Shown piece by piece: positions 1-7,765 of a stretch of 64,000 nucleotides of DNA. The notes below the pieces were generated by a model, which was not told where the DNA came from, searched no databases, and saw only the letters and a list, made by a program, of their open reading frames with translations. The first letter of the stretch is position 1; each line of letters begins with the position of its first letter. Source of the DNA: Brachybacterium massiliense (GTDB lineage Bacteria > Actinomycetota > Actinomycetes > Actinomycetales > Dermabacteraceae); assembly GCF_900184245.1 (NCBI RefSeq), contig NZ_FXXB01000006.1, forward strand, positions 1 to 64,000. The letters are read 5' to 3'. Both the position numbers and the translations under genes were made by a program.

Positions 1-93
1 CGCCCGGTTCCATTCCGAACCCGGAAGCTAAGCTCGATTGCGCCGATGGTACTGCACTCGGGAGGGTGTGGGAGAGTAGGTCGCCGCCGGACA
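1..93 (+). rRNA. rrf: 5S ribosomal RNA, 3' part
   Basis: The window opens inside a 5S rRNA gene. Bases 1-93 carry the conserved loop CATTCCGAACCCGGAAGCTAA and the 3' half ending in GGGAGAGTAGGTCGCCGCCGGACA-type sequence. The 5' part lies outside the window, so this is the end of an rRNA operon read on the plus strand. The strong terminator that follows directly supports this reading. The exact 3' end is uncertain by a few bases. Confidence 0.93.
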
Positions 94-101
94 TCTTCAC
101 T

Positions 102-160
102 GGGAGTGGAGGAGTGCTTGAACCCCTTATGGGTGTTCGCCTCCTCCACTCCCATTTTTT
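102..160 (+). terminator. Rho-independent terminator of the rRNA operon
   Basis: A 13-bp perfect stem pairs 102-114 (GGGAGTGGAGGAG) with 141-153 and is followed by ATTTTTT. A small second hairpin (ACCCC...GGGGT type) sits in the loop. It directly follows the 5S gene and is the clearest U-tract terminator in the window. Confidence 0.93.
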
Positions 161-318
161 ATGCCCAAAACTCGGAAGGCCACGCGCGTTGGCTGGGCTA
201 CCATTCCCGCGGCGGTGGTCCCTTGATCCCGTGCACCACCCTCGCTTCCGCCATGATGCTCGGCTCGAGCGCCCCATAGCCGTCACAGCAGCCACGCGCC
301 GCGCGTGTATGGGTAGGC

Positions 319-1070
319 GTCGAAGCTCGCGTCCGCACCGCCCTGCTCGAGAGCGGGATGATCGAGATGACCGGCGGTGAGCAGAGGATCGTCCTGGAGT
401 CTCCGGCGGGCCTGGCCCGGATCACCGTGCACACGGCGGGCGGGCGCGTCGAGCAGGTCACCACCCAGGGTGAGCCCGCCTATGTCGCCGACCGCGGACT
501 CTCGGCGGAGGTCCCGGACTACGGGCGGGTGGACTTCGACCTGGTCTGGTCCGGCGCCTTCTACGCGATGATCGATGCCTCAGTGCACGGCTTCGCGCTC
601 ACGGCCGACGAGCAGATCGCCCTGACCGCCTTCGGGACGCCTTCGTACGCGCAGCCCGACCGGGACTGCGCCAGGAGCATCCCTCGCTCGGGGACGTGGG
701 ACCGCTGTCCTTCGTCCACTTCATGGGACGGGGGCACTCTCTGGGCATCGGCGCGGCCGAGTCCCGTTCGACCACCTACGTCCACCCCGGGGTGATCTGC
801 CGCCGCCCCACCGGGGCCGGCACCTCCGCCCGGCTCGCGCTCCTGGCCGGGCAAGGTGCGCTGGGGCCGGGCGATGCGTTGGAGACGATCTCCCCACGTG
901 GCAACCGCTTTGTGGGCACCGTGGTCGGGGAGACGAGAGTGGGAGACTTTCCCGCCTGGCACTCGACGATCACCGGCTCGGCCCGGCTGATGGCCCGTTC
1001 TCGACTCACCGTGGACCTCGATGACCCGCTGGTGGATGCCTCGGATCTCGAACTCCTGCTCAGCACCTGA
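319..1070 (+). pseudogene. Decayed proline racemase / trans-3-hydroxyproline dehydratase family gene
   Basis: The plus strand encodes pieces of a proline-racemase-family protein (PF05544) in two frames. The first piece, up to about 660, contains a family-like AFYAMIDA segment. The second, from about 665 to 1070, contains SFVHF, RRPTGAGTSARLALL and GNRFVGTVVGETRVG. The join needs one frameshift near 660-670. The 5' third, which would hold the first catalytic Cys motif, is missing; readable homology starts near 319 (VRTALLESGM). The second active-site position is Thr (PTGAGTSA) rather than Cys. In this family that is typical of trans-3-hydroxy-L-proline dehydratases. The gene is almost certainly non-functional. 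Confidence 0.72.
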
Positions 1071-1093
1071 GCTGCCGACGGTCAGCGTTCTGC

Positions 1094-1549
1094 TCAGCGG
1101 CCGCGGCGCCGAGGTCGCAGCGCGTTGGTGCACCACAGCGACAGCGCGATGAGCACCGGCTGGAAGAACAGACGGCCGAAGCGCTTGGCGTCGGTGTCCA
1201 GCCCGAAGCCGTCGCGCTCGTGCAGCCACTGGGCGATGTTGCCGGGGAACACGGCGACGAAGAACGCCGCGGCGATCCAGCCGACGGTCGCCTGGCGGCG
1301 TACGAGCAGCATCAGGGCGCTGCCCAGGGTGATCTCGGCGATCCCGGAGGTGACCACCGTGGTGTCAGGGTCCAGGGGCACGAAGTCCGGCACCTGGGCC
1401 TGGAACTCCTCCCGCGCGACGGTGCGGTGGCTGATACCGGTGCCGACCAGCATCGCTCCCAATGCGAGGCGGGCCAGAGTACGCGGCCAGGTGCTGCGCC
1501 GAGTCTTCCCGGCGGCGGGATCGGGACGAGGGGAGCGACGCACGGACAT
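1094..1549 (-). CDS. DoxX-like integral membrane protein
   Basis: The product is a 151-residue membrane protein. After a basic N-terminus (about 25 residues) it has four likely membrane segments, near residues 26-42, 64-82, 87-105 and 128-143. The pattern with a helix ending in LFFQPVLIALSLW and a conserved GxGxSH-like motif after helix 1 is that of the DoxX/DoxD superfamily. Members are small four-helix proteins linked to redox or sulfur metabolism in some bacteria; no specific function can be assigned here. It stands alone between the pseudogene and a hypothetical gene on the same strand. Confidence 0.75.
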   Translation of the reverse strand: MSVRRSPRPDPAAGKTRRSTWPRTLARLALGAMLVGTGISHRTVAREEFQAQVPDFVPLDPDTTVVTSGIAEITLGSALMLLVRRQATVGWIAAAFFVAVFPGNIAQWLHERDGFGLDTDAKRFGRLFFQPVLIALSLWCTNALRPRRRGR

Positions 1550-1638
1550 GACGCACCTTCCGGTGGCGGGACGGGCGAGTTGACCTTACCCGCCTCAGCT
1601 GGCCGCACCGTGCGGACGCGCACGCCGGGACCTGCCCC

Positions 1639-2061
1639 TCAGGCCGCGAGAATCGGCGCCGGGAAACTGGTCCTCGATGGTTGGGACGCTGGCTCGTCGC
1701 TCTTCGACGGCTGGTCGTCCTCACCCGTGAGGGGTGCGGGAGCGTGCTCCTCGGAGGTCTCAACGGTCTCGGCGCACCGCGGCAGAGGCGCGGGCAGGTC
1801 CAGGCTCACCGGCAAATACCCGTCGCTGAAGGGATCGGGTGCGGCCATGCGCGCCTCGAGCTGGGCGACTATGGCGGCTTCGAGGTGCCTCGCTTCGGTG
1901 AGGTCGACCCGGATGGGACTTGCGGGGTCGAGCATGCGTGCGCGTGCGACATGTTCGAGGAGCACCGGCAAGGTCTGCTCGGTGAGGCATCCGGTGGCGA
2001 TCAGCTCGATCGCTTCGAGATCCAGATCGGCTCGGATCAGCAGGGAGATCGTGTGTTTCAT
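1639..2061 (-). CDS. Hypothetical protein with STAS-like N-terminal region
   Basis: The product is 140 residues long. Residues 1-75 (MKHTISLLIRADLDLEAIEL, then VRVDLTEARHLE-type sequence) could form a small alpha/beta STAS-like fold, with the strand-helix IRVDLTEARHLEAAIVAQLEA resembling the phosphorylatable loop region of anti-anti-sigma factors. No clear Ser is present at the usual place, so the resemblance is weak. Residues 76-140 are acidic, Pro/Ser-rich and probably disordered. It lies about 120 bp downstream of the Hsp20 gene on the same strand and may be co-transcribed with it. The function is unknown. Confidence 0.55.
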   Translation of the reverse strand: MKHTISLLIRADLDLEAIELIATGCLTEQTLPVLLEHVARARMLDPASPIRVDLTEARHLEAAIVAQLEARMAAPDPFSDGYLPVSLDLPAPLPRCAETVETSEEHAPAPLTGEDDQPSKSDEPASQPSRTSFPAPILAA

Positions 2062-2182
2062 GGTGGCGCTCTGGGATGGGCGCGCTCGTACAGACGCGCC
2101 CCGGACGTGCGAGGGGTTGAGGGACGCTGCGGCGTTCGACCGGTCGGTGCGGGGCCCGGGGGTACCGGGCCCCGCACCGAAA

Positions 2183-2614
2183 TCAGCCGACGGAGGACTC
2201 GAGCTGGGGCGCGCTCTGCGCGGAGGTGATCTCGATCTTTCGGGGCTTGGCCCTCTCGCTGAGCGGGATCGTCACGCTGAGCACGCCGTTGTCGTAGCTC
2301 GCGGTGATCGCCTCGGTGTCCAGCCCCTGGCCCAGGGTGAGCTGACGCAGGAAGCTGCCGCCGGTGCGTTCGCGAGAGATCCACCTGGCGCCCTCGTCCG
2401 TGGTGAGGGTTCGTTCGGCGCGGATGGTAAGCAGTTGCCCATCGACATCGATGTCCACCGAGCCGGGATCCACCCCCGGCAGGTCAGCGGACAGGATGTA
2501 CCGGTCGCCCAGGCGGTAGAGATCCATCGGCATCTGCCGCGGGCCACGCCGGCCGTTGTCGAAGAAGGCGTTCGTGAAGTGCTCCAGGTCTCGGAGCTGA
2601 TCGAAAGTGGTCAT
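2183..2614 (-). CDS. Small heat-shock protein, Hsp20/alpha-crystallin family
   Basis: This 143-residue chaperone has a complete alpha-crystallin domain at about residues 30-125. It begins PMDLYRLGDRYILSADLPGV, continues with ERTGGSFLRQLTLG and ends in the typical YDNGVLSVTIPLSE strand, followed by a short C-terminal tail with an IEI-type motif. Such proteins are ATP-independent holdases that bind unfolding proteins in the cytoplasm. The start MTTFDQ at 2614 was chosen because AAAGGAG lies six bases before it; the frame extends further upstream but through the operator region. Upstream are a HAIR-like element and a CIRCE element, so the gene is probably repressed by both HspR and HrcA. Confidence 0.93.
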   Translation of the reverse strand: MTTFDQLRDLEHFTNAFFDNGRRGPRQMPMDLYRLGDRYILSADLPGVDPGSVDIDVDGQLLTIRAERTLTTDEGARWISRERTGGSFLRQLTLGQGLDTEAITASYDNGVLSVTIPLSERAKPRKIEITSAQSAPQLESSVG

Positions 2615-2659
2615 CGCATCTCCTTTCCACAGGGCCGCCGCCATCGGCGGCCACTTCAC

Positions 2660-2680
2660 CTTGAGCCGGATCGACTCAAC
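2660..2680 (-). promoter_or_regulatory. HAIR-like element (HspR operator)
   Basis: The sequence reads CTTGAGC-N7-ACTCAAC, matching the HAIR consensus CTTGAGT-N7-ACTCAAG with one change per arm. It lies 46-66 bp upstream of the Hsp20 start, between the start codon and the CIRCE element. HspR is the usual regulator binding HAIR in actinobacteria. Confidence 0.75.
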
Positions 2681-2691
2681 TGTGGCCGAGA

Positions 2692-2718
2692 TTAGCACTC
2701 GACCCCGAAGAGTGCCAG
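2692..2718 (-). promoter_or_regulatory. CIRCE element (HrcA operator)
   Basis: TTAGCACTC-N9-GAGTGCCAG, or CTGGCACTC-N9-GAGTGCTAA read toward the gene, is the form of CIRCE common before actinobacterial chaperone genes. It lies 78-104 bp upstream of the Hsp20 start and probably overlaps the promoter. Confidence 0.88.
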
Positions 2719-2801
2719 ATTATGTTCACTCACAGCGTAGAGGCGCAGCGTGCAAGGGTGCGCGATGCGCAGTGGGGGTGCTGCCGCCGGGGCGAGGAGG
2801 G

Positions 2802-3605
2802 CTATCCGGGGAGCTGTGGCACGGCGGCGAGGAGTTTCTGCGTATAGGGGTCCTTCGGGGCGGTGAGCACGTCCAGGGTGGGGCCTTGCTCCACGATCCG
2901 GCCGTCGTGCAGGATCACGGTCTCCTCGCACAGGCGGCCCACGATCGCGATGTCATGGCTGACCATCACCAGCGTCATCCCCAGCTCGTCCTTCAACTGC
3001 GCGAGCAGCTCGATGATCTGGGCGCGCACCGAGACGTCGAGCGCGCTGGCCGGTTCGTCGGCCACCAGGACCTGCGGGGACGGGGCGAGCGTGCGGGCGA
3101 TCGCGATCCGCTGACGCTGCCCGCCGGAGAACTCGCCGGGGTAGCGGGCGGCCATATCGGGCGTGAGCCCCACGGCCTCGAGCAGCTCGGCCACGCGGGC
3201 ACGGTGGTCGCCCGGGACGACCAGGGATTCGAGCGGCTCGCGCAGGATCTGGTCGACGCTCATGCGGGGGTCGAGGGAGGAGCGGGGGTCCTGGAAGACC
3301 AGCTGCACGGAGCGTCGGAACTCTCGCATCCGGGAGGCGCGGGCGCGGCGCAGGGGTGCCCCGCGGAACTCGACCTGCCCGGCGCTCGGAGAGGACAGCG
3401 CCATCAGCAGGGAGAGGATGGTGGACTTCCCGGCCCCGGATTCGCCTACGATCCCCAGGCTCCGCCCGGCATGGACCTCCAGGTCGATGCCGTGCAGCAC
3501 GGTGTTCGCGCGAGCGCCGTGGCCGTAGGTGCGGTGCACCTCGCGCAGGGCCAGCAGCGGCGGCTGAGAGGTCGTCCCAGCAGTCGGCGCAGGGGTCGCG
3601 GTCAT
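2802..3605 (-). CDS. Peptide/nickel-type ABC transporter ATPase (DppF/OppF-like)
   Basis: This 267-residue ATPase energises import of peptides, nickel or similar solutes. It has Walker A GESGAGKS (about residue 55), the Q-loop VFQDPRSSLDPRM, signature FSGGQRQR, Walker B VLVADEP followed by ASALDVS, and the H-loop VSHD. The C-terminal stretch with DPYT and KLL is typical of this subfamily. Its ATG overlaps the stop of the preceding ATPase gene by four bases (ATGA), so the two were one operon. No permease or binding-protein gene of this system is left next to it. A near-identical but truncated copy lies at 9806-10322. Confidence 0.85.
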   Translation of the reverse strand: MTATPAPTAGTTSQPPLLALREVHRTYGHGARANTVLHGIDLEVHAGRSLGIVGESGAGKSTILSLLMALSSPSAGQVEFRGAPLRRARASRMREFRRSVQLVFQDPRSSLDPRMSVDQILREPLESLVVPGDHRARVAELLEAVGLTPDMAARYPGEFSGGQRQRIAIARTLAPSPQVLVADEPASALDVSVRAQIIELLAQLKDELGMTLVMVSHDIAIVGRLCEETVILHDGRIVEQGPTLDVLTAPKDPYTQKLLAAVPQLPG

Positions 3606-4378
3606 CGCTTTTCCTCCCGGGTGGGCAGGGCGGTGACGGCGCGGGCCGCGGTCACCAGCGAACGGGCGTAGACACTGGTGGGGGAGGTGAGCAGACGGGC
3701 GGCGGGGCCGGTCTCGACCACCTTCCCCTTGCGCATCACCACCAGGTCCTCGGCCACACGGGCCACCACCGGCAGGTCGTGGGAGACGAACACCAGCGTC
3801 ACCCCGGTGCGCTCGATCATCGCGTCGAGCAGGGTGAGGATCTCGTCCTGGAGGGTGACGTCCAGGGCAGTGGTCGGCTCGTCGGCGATCAGCACCTCGG
3901 GCTCGCAGGCGAGCGCCATCGCGAGCGCCACCCGCTGACGCTGCCCGCCGGAGAGCTCCCACGGGTAGGAGCGCAGGATCCGCTCGCTCTCGCGCAGCGC
4001 CACCAGCTCCAGCAGCTCGAGCACGCGGCGCTGCGCGGCCGCGCCCCGCAGCGGGGTGTGCAGGCGCAGCGGCCCGGCGATCTGGCGGCCGACGGTCATC
4101 AGCGGATCCAGCGCCGTCAGCGGCTCCTGGAACACCATCGCGATGCGTCGGCCCCGCACCGCGCGCAGCGCGCGCTCGCCGCGGCCCAGCAGCTCCTCCC
4201 CGTCCAGGGTGATGGAGCCGGTGGCGTGCATGCCCTCGGGCAGCAGGCCCAGCACGGCCTGGGCGGTCAGCGACTTGCCGGAGCCGGACTCACCGATCAG
4301 GCCGAGACGTCCGCCGGTGGGCACCTCCCAGCTGACGTCCTCCAGCCGCGGGCGACCGGCCTCCTCGATGCCCACCTG
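3602..4378 (-). CDS. Peptide-type ABC transporter ATPase (DppD-like), 5'-truncated
   Basis: The readable product, about 258 residues, contains GESGSGKS, VFQEPLTALDP, LSGGQRQR, VLIADEPTTALD and VSHD, so every nucleotide-binding motif is present. It lacks the first beta strand normally found before Walker A. A GTG at 4378 with AAGGA nine bases before it is the best available start. Just upstream the frame runs straight into remnants of an unrelated gene (4383-4850). This suggests a deletion that removed the true 5' end together with the permease genes. It may still be translated, but it is probably non-functional as part of a transporter. Confidence 0.6.
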   Translation of the reverse strand, partial: QVGIEEAGRPRLEDVSWEVPTGGRLGLIGESGSGKSLTAQAVLGLLPEGMHATGSITLDGEELLGRGERALRAVRGRRIAMVFQEPLTALDPLMTVGRQIAGPLRLHTPLRGAAAQRRVLELLELVALRESERILRSYPWELSGGQRQRVALAMALACEPEVLIADEPTTALDVTLQDEILTLLDAMIERTGVTLVFVSHDLPVVARVAEDLVVMRKGKVVETGPAARLLTSPTSVYARSLVTAARAVTALPTREEKR

Positions 4379-4382
4379 TGAG

Positions 4383-4850
4383 TTGTCCTTACACGCACCA
4401 TCCCGCTCTCCGCATCGACCACAGGGGTCAGCCGCCGCTCGTCGAGAGCGGTGCGGGGATGGGAGAGTCCCAGCGCGACCACCTCCCCGAGCGCGAACTG
4501 CTCCCGCCAGCCCCGGCTCCGGCAGCAGGACCACCCGGGCGTAGGCGCGCATCCCGGTCCGCATCGCCTGCGGCTCCTCGAAGCAGCGGCGAGGCGACGA
4601 CCCGCTCGCGATCCGCACGGCGAGCTGCTCGGTACGGGAGCCGGTGCGGGCCCCGTCGGACCCGAGCTCCACGAACACCCCGACCCGCGATCGGGCAGGC
4701 AGCACCCTCTCGAGCAGACCGATCGTGGCGAGGCTGTCCGCCCAGCACACCTGCTTCTGCTCGGGATGCGCGGACAGGTGCTCCGCGAGGCGGCGCAGCG
4801 GCGTCTGCGGGTCTTCCCCGACGCACGATCCAGCGCAAGCGAGCCTGGCG
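4383..4850 (-). pseudogene. Remnant of D-threonine aldolase / D-serine deaminase-like gene
   Basis: Two frames on the minus strand carry fragments of a PLP-dependent alanine-racemase-fold enzyme with a D-Ser dehydratase-type C-terminal domain. One frame has QVCWADSLATI, GVFVELGSDGARTG and YARVVLLPEPGLA. The other has VALGLSHPRTALDERRLTPVV, the typical end of this family (GLSHPCTAFDKWR-like). The N-terminal third and internal segments are missing. The known role of the family is deamination or aldol cleavage of D-hydroxy-amino acids. The remnant ends where the truncated ABC ATPase begins, so both were damaged by the same or adjacent deletions. Confidence 0.6.
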
Positions 4851-4869
4851 CGTGACGGGGCCTGCCGGC

Positions 4870-6135
4870 TCAGCAGGCTGCGGGGACCTCGGCGCTCTCG
4901 GCGGCCTCGGCCGCGACCCGTCGGGCCTCCTGGCGGCGGTGCACCGCGAAGGACCAGCCGGCGATGCCCAGGCCCAGGATCGCGAGGCCCATGCCCGTCC
5001 AGGCGGGGGCGAGCAGGCCCCAGCCGGCGGCGAGCACGGCCGCGCCGAGCGCCGCCCCGAGGGAGTTGCCGATGTTCAGCGCCGAGTGATGCAGCGCCGC
5101 GGCGAGCGAAGGCGCATCCGGCGAGGCATCCAGCAGGAAGAGCTGCAGCGAGGGGCCCATCATCTGGGAGGTGATCGCGAGGGCGAGCAGCAGGAGCATC
5201 CCGGCGATCGCGTTGTGGGCGACCAGCGCGAACACTGCGAGGCTGAGTGCCATGCCGATCAGGCCCAGGAAGATCGTGCCGTAGACGCTGCGATCAGCGA
5301 GTCGGCCGGCGAGGATGTTCCCCAGCGTCATGCCCAGGCCGAACACGAACAGACCCACGGGCACGGCGCGCTCGCCGAGCCCCATCACGCCGGGCACGAT
5401 CTCGCCGATGTAGCTGTAGACGGCGAACATGCCGCCGAAGCCGATCGATCCGATGCCGAGCGCGAACCACACCTGGGCACGGCGCAGCGCACCGAGCTCG
5501 GCGCGGATCGACCCGGTGGTGCCGCTCCCCTCAGGCTCGGGCACCAGGCGCCACACCGCGAGGGTGGTGATCGCAGCGATCACCACCACGGTCACGTACG
5601 CCGAGCGCCATCCCACGCTCTGCCCGAGCGCGGTCGAGGCAGGGACGCCGAGCATCGTCGCGATGGTCAGGCCTAGCATCACCAGCGACACCGAGCGGGC
5701 GCGTCGCCCGGCGGGGGAGAGGCGTGCGGCGACCAGGGAGGCGACTCCGAAGTAGGCGCCGTGGGGCAGGCCGGAGAGGAAGCGGGAGGCGGCGAGCACG
5801 GTGTAGCTGTCCGCCATCGCCGAGAGCAGGTTCCCCAGGCCGATCAGGGCGATCAGCAGCACCAGCAACCTGGCGCGAGGCATCCGCACCGCGGCGATCG
5901 TCACCAGCGGAGCCCCGACCACCACGCCGAGCGCGTACAGGGTGATCAGCATCCCGGCTTGCGGGATGGAGACGCCCAGGTCGCGGGCGATCTGCGGTAG
6001 CAGCCCCATGCTCGCGAACTCGGTGGTGCCGATCGCGAAGGCGCCCAGCGACATGGCCAGGATGACCAGCCGCAGGCGGCCGGGCGGCAGCGGCGCGGCC
6101 GCGACAGCGGGCTGAGGGGCGGGGTGCGAGGTCAT
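4870..6135 (-). CDS. MFS transporter, DHA1/arabinose-efflux-permease type
   Basis: This 421-residue protein has twelve predicted membrane helices and belongs to the major facilitator superfamily. The N-terminal half starts AMSLGAFAIGTTEFASMGLLP, a hallmark of the AraJ/PbuE-like DHA1 exporters, and has GLPHGAYFGV in helix 5. A central loop near residue 205 separates the two six-helix halves. It probably exports sugars, nucleosides or drugs by proton antiport in the cytoplasmic membrane; the substrate cannot be read from sequence. CTGGAG precedes the ATG at 6135. It is intact although the gene downstream is a remnant. Confidence 0.88.
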   Translation of the reverse strand: MTSHPAPQPAVAAAPLPPGRLRLVILAMSLGAFAIGTTEFASMGLLPQIARDLGVSIPQAGMLITLYALGVVVGAPLVTIAAVRMPRARLLVLLIALIGLGNLLSAMADSYTVLAASRFLSGLPHGAYFGVASLVAARLSPAGRRARSVSLVMLGLTIATMLGVPASTALGQSVGWRSAYVTVVVIAAITTLAVWRLVPEPEGSGTTGSIRAELGALRRAQVWFALGIGSIGFGGMFAVYSYIGEIVPGVMGLGERAVPVGLFVFGLGMTLGNILAGRLADRSVYGTIFLGLIGMALSLAVFALVAHNAIAGMLLLLALAITSQMMGPSLQLFLLDASPDAPSLAAALHHSALNIGNSLGAALGAAVLAAGWGLLAPAWTGMGLAILGLGIAGWSFAVHRRQEARRVAAEAAESAEVPAAC

Positions 6136-6315
6136 GGGGCTCCAGCGCGACGGGGGTCAGGGACACGCTGCCGACGCTGGTAGCGGTGAGTACCCCTCGA
6201 TCCTAGAGCCGTGAGCGCGAGGTGGCCAGGGAGGGTGAGGGATCTCGGCCGCGTGGTCAGGCCACCCGCCCGCCGGCCTCGGGCCGACGGGCCGACGGGC
6301 CGACGACGGCCGGGC

Positions 6316-6930
6316 TCATTCCCCGTAGCGCAGCTCCACGCGACGGTTCGCAGCGTAGGTGGAGGGGTCATCAGGGTTCTCGGAGACGGCGGGCTGCCCG
6401 TCCCCGAAGCCCTCCACCTCGAGCGTGAGGTCGGGACGCTCGGCGGCCAGGGCATCGGCGACCGCCTGGGCGCGGTGCTCGGAGAGCTGCTGGTTGTCGA
6501 AGTCGTACTGGGAGCGGTCCACCGGGCGGGAATCGGTGTGCCCGCCCACCTGCACCGTCGCACCCTCGGGCACCTCGGCGGCGAGCTCGACGATCTTGCT
6601 GGCGGCGGGCGCGGGCAGGTCCCAGGCGTTGGAGGCGAACAGGATGTCGGTCTCCAGCACGATCACGTCCTCCTCCGTGTCCGTGTCCGTGCCGCCGAGC
6701 GAGGTGATCGACTCCGTGGCGTCGAAGCGGGTGATGGACTCCGCGGCGTCGAACCGGGTGATCGAGTCGGAGAGGACCTCCTCGGTGACCTCGAAGCCCG
6801 GCTCGGGCGGGCCGTCCGAGATCACCTCGGCGACGGCGTGCGGGGTGACGAGCGCGACGGCGAGCAGGGTCGCGGAGCCGGCAGTGAGGCGGGCGAGGCG
6901 TCGGCGCGCGTGAGGGGAGGTGCGGATCAT
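6316..6930 (-). CDS. Secreted OmpA-family (peptidoglycan-binding) protein
   Basis: This 204-residue protein has an N-terminal basic signal peptide (residues 1-34, ending HAVAEV). It then has a short repeat with ITRFDAAESITRFDATESIT, and a C-terminal OmpA domain from about residue 90. The domain shows LFASNAWDL, VQVGGHTDSRPVD, YDFDNQQLSEHRAQAV and the final NRRVEL motif. OmpA domains bind peptidoglycan through the Asp and Arg seen here, so the protein probably acts at the cell wall. The start lies two bases after the stop of the upstream lipoprotein gene, so the pair forms an operon and probably works together. Confidence 0.85.
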   Translation of the reverse strand: MIRTSPHARRRLARLTAGSATLLAVALVTPHAVAEVISDGPPEPGFEVTEEVLSDSITRFDAAESITRFDATESITSLGGTDTDTEEDVIVLETDILFASNAWDLPAPAASKIVELAAEVPEGATVQVGGHTDSRPVDRSQYDFDNQQLSEHRAQAVADALAAERPDLTLEVEGFGDGQPAVSENPDDPSTYAANRRVELRYGE

Positions 6931-6932
6931 GG

Positions 6933-7643
6933 TCACTCCCCACCCTCCGCGGTGGCGTCGTCCGCGGCGGCGCCCTGCTCGATCGGGACGTCCTCGAACT
7001 CGGGGGCGCCGGGGATGGCGATGTTGATCGTGTCGATGTCGTCCTCGGGGGCGGCGAAGGTGGCCCAGTACGCCTGGGTGTCGCCGGAGGCGAGCTTGTG
7101 CTCCGCCTGCTTGCTGTTCCAGACATTGGGGGTGTCCCAGCCGTTGCCGGTGCCGAGGATGTCGTAGCGCTTGAGGTTCTCGCGGTCGAACAGGGCCGGC
7201 GGCACGTTGGAGTGGTTGTCGCCGTGCAGCTCCCACAGCGAGAACGTGCCGGACTCGCGGAACTCGGGGGTGTAGGTCAGCAGCAGCTCCATCGTCCGGC
7301 CGCGCTGGATCAGGTGGTGCAGGCCCACGGTCATGGTGCCGTCGATCTCGTCGGTGGGCAGGGTGTAGCTGATCGTGTCGACCGCGTCGGCGGGATCGAT
7401 GACCTCCGGCGCTCCGCCGGAGGCGTCGTCGGCGCCGGTCTGCTGCTCCTCGCCGCCGCCGTCCGAGGGCGAAGGCTGCTCGGCGTCGGACTCCTCCGGG
7501 ACCTCGGCCGCGGGGGAGTCGGGGCCGTCCTCGAAGTCCGCCTGCTCGGTGACGCCACAGGCGGCGAGGGGCAGCGCGGCCAGGGCGGTGAGGGCCAGCG
7601 CGGCCCGCCGGCGGGTGAGGGTCACTTTGCGGAGCTGGGTCAT
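6933..7643 (-). CDS. Putative lipoprotein, partner of OmpA-family protein
   Basis: The product has 236 residues. A twin-Arg-like basic N-terminus (TLTRRRAALALTALAALPL) ends in the lipobox LAAC near residue 28. Then come about 60 residues of low-complexity Asp/Glu/Ser/Pro linker and a globular domain (about residues 90-215) with YTLPTDEIDGTMTVGLHHL and FSLWELHGDNHSNVPP. I do not recognise the domain by name. Three in-frame ATGs exist; the one at 7643 has AAGGAG at the right distance and was chosen. It is directly followed by the OmpA gene, so it is a likely envelope factor. Confidence 0.75.
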   Translation of the reverse strand: MTQLRKVTLTRRRAALALTALAALPLAACGVTEQADFEDGPDSPAAEVPEESDAEQPSPSDGGGEEQQTGADDASGGAPEVIDPADAVDTISYTLPTDEIDGTMTVGLHHLIQRGRTMELLLTYTPEFRESGTFSLWELHGDNHSNVPPALFDRENLKRYDILGTGNGWDTPNVWNSKQAEHKLASGDTQAYWATFAAPEDDIDTINIAIPGAPEFEDVPIEQGAAADDATAEGGE

Positions 7644-7765
7644 GGTCATCTCCTTCATCGGGCCGCTGCAGCGGCTCTCCTCGAGCTGGTGTCACCCGTA
7701 TGTCGTCGCGGGGAGCGGAATGGTTGCATCCCATCGCGAGAATCTTTCCGGGAGGTGAACAGCCC

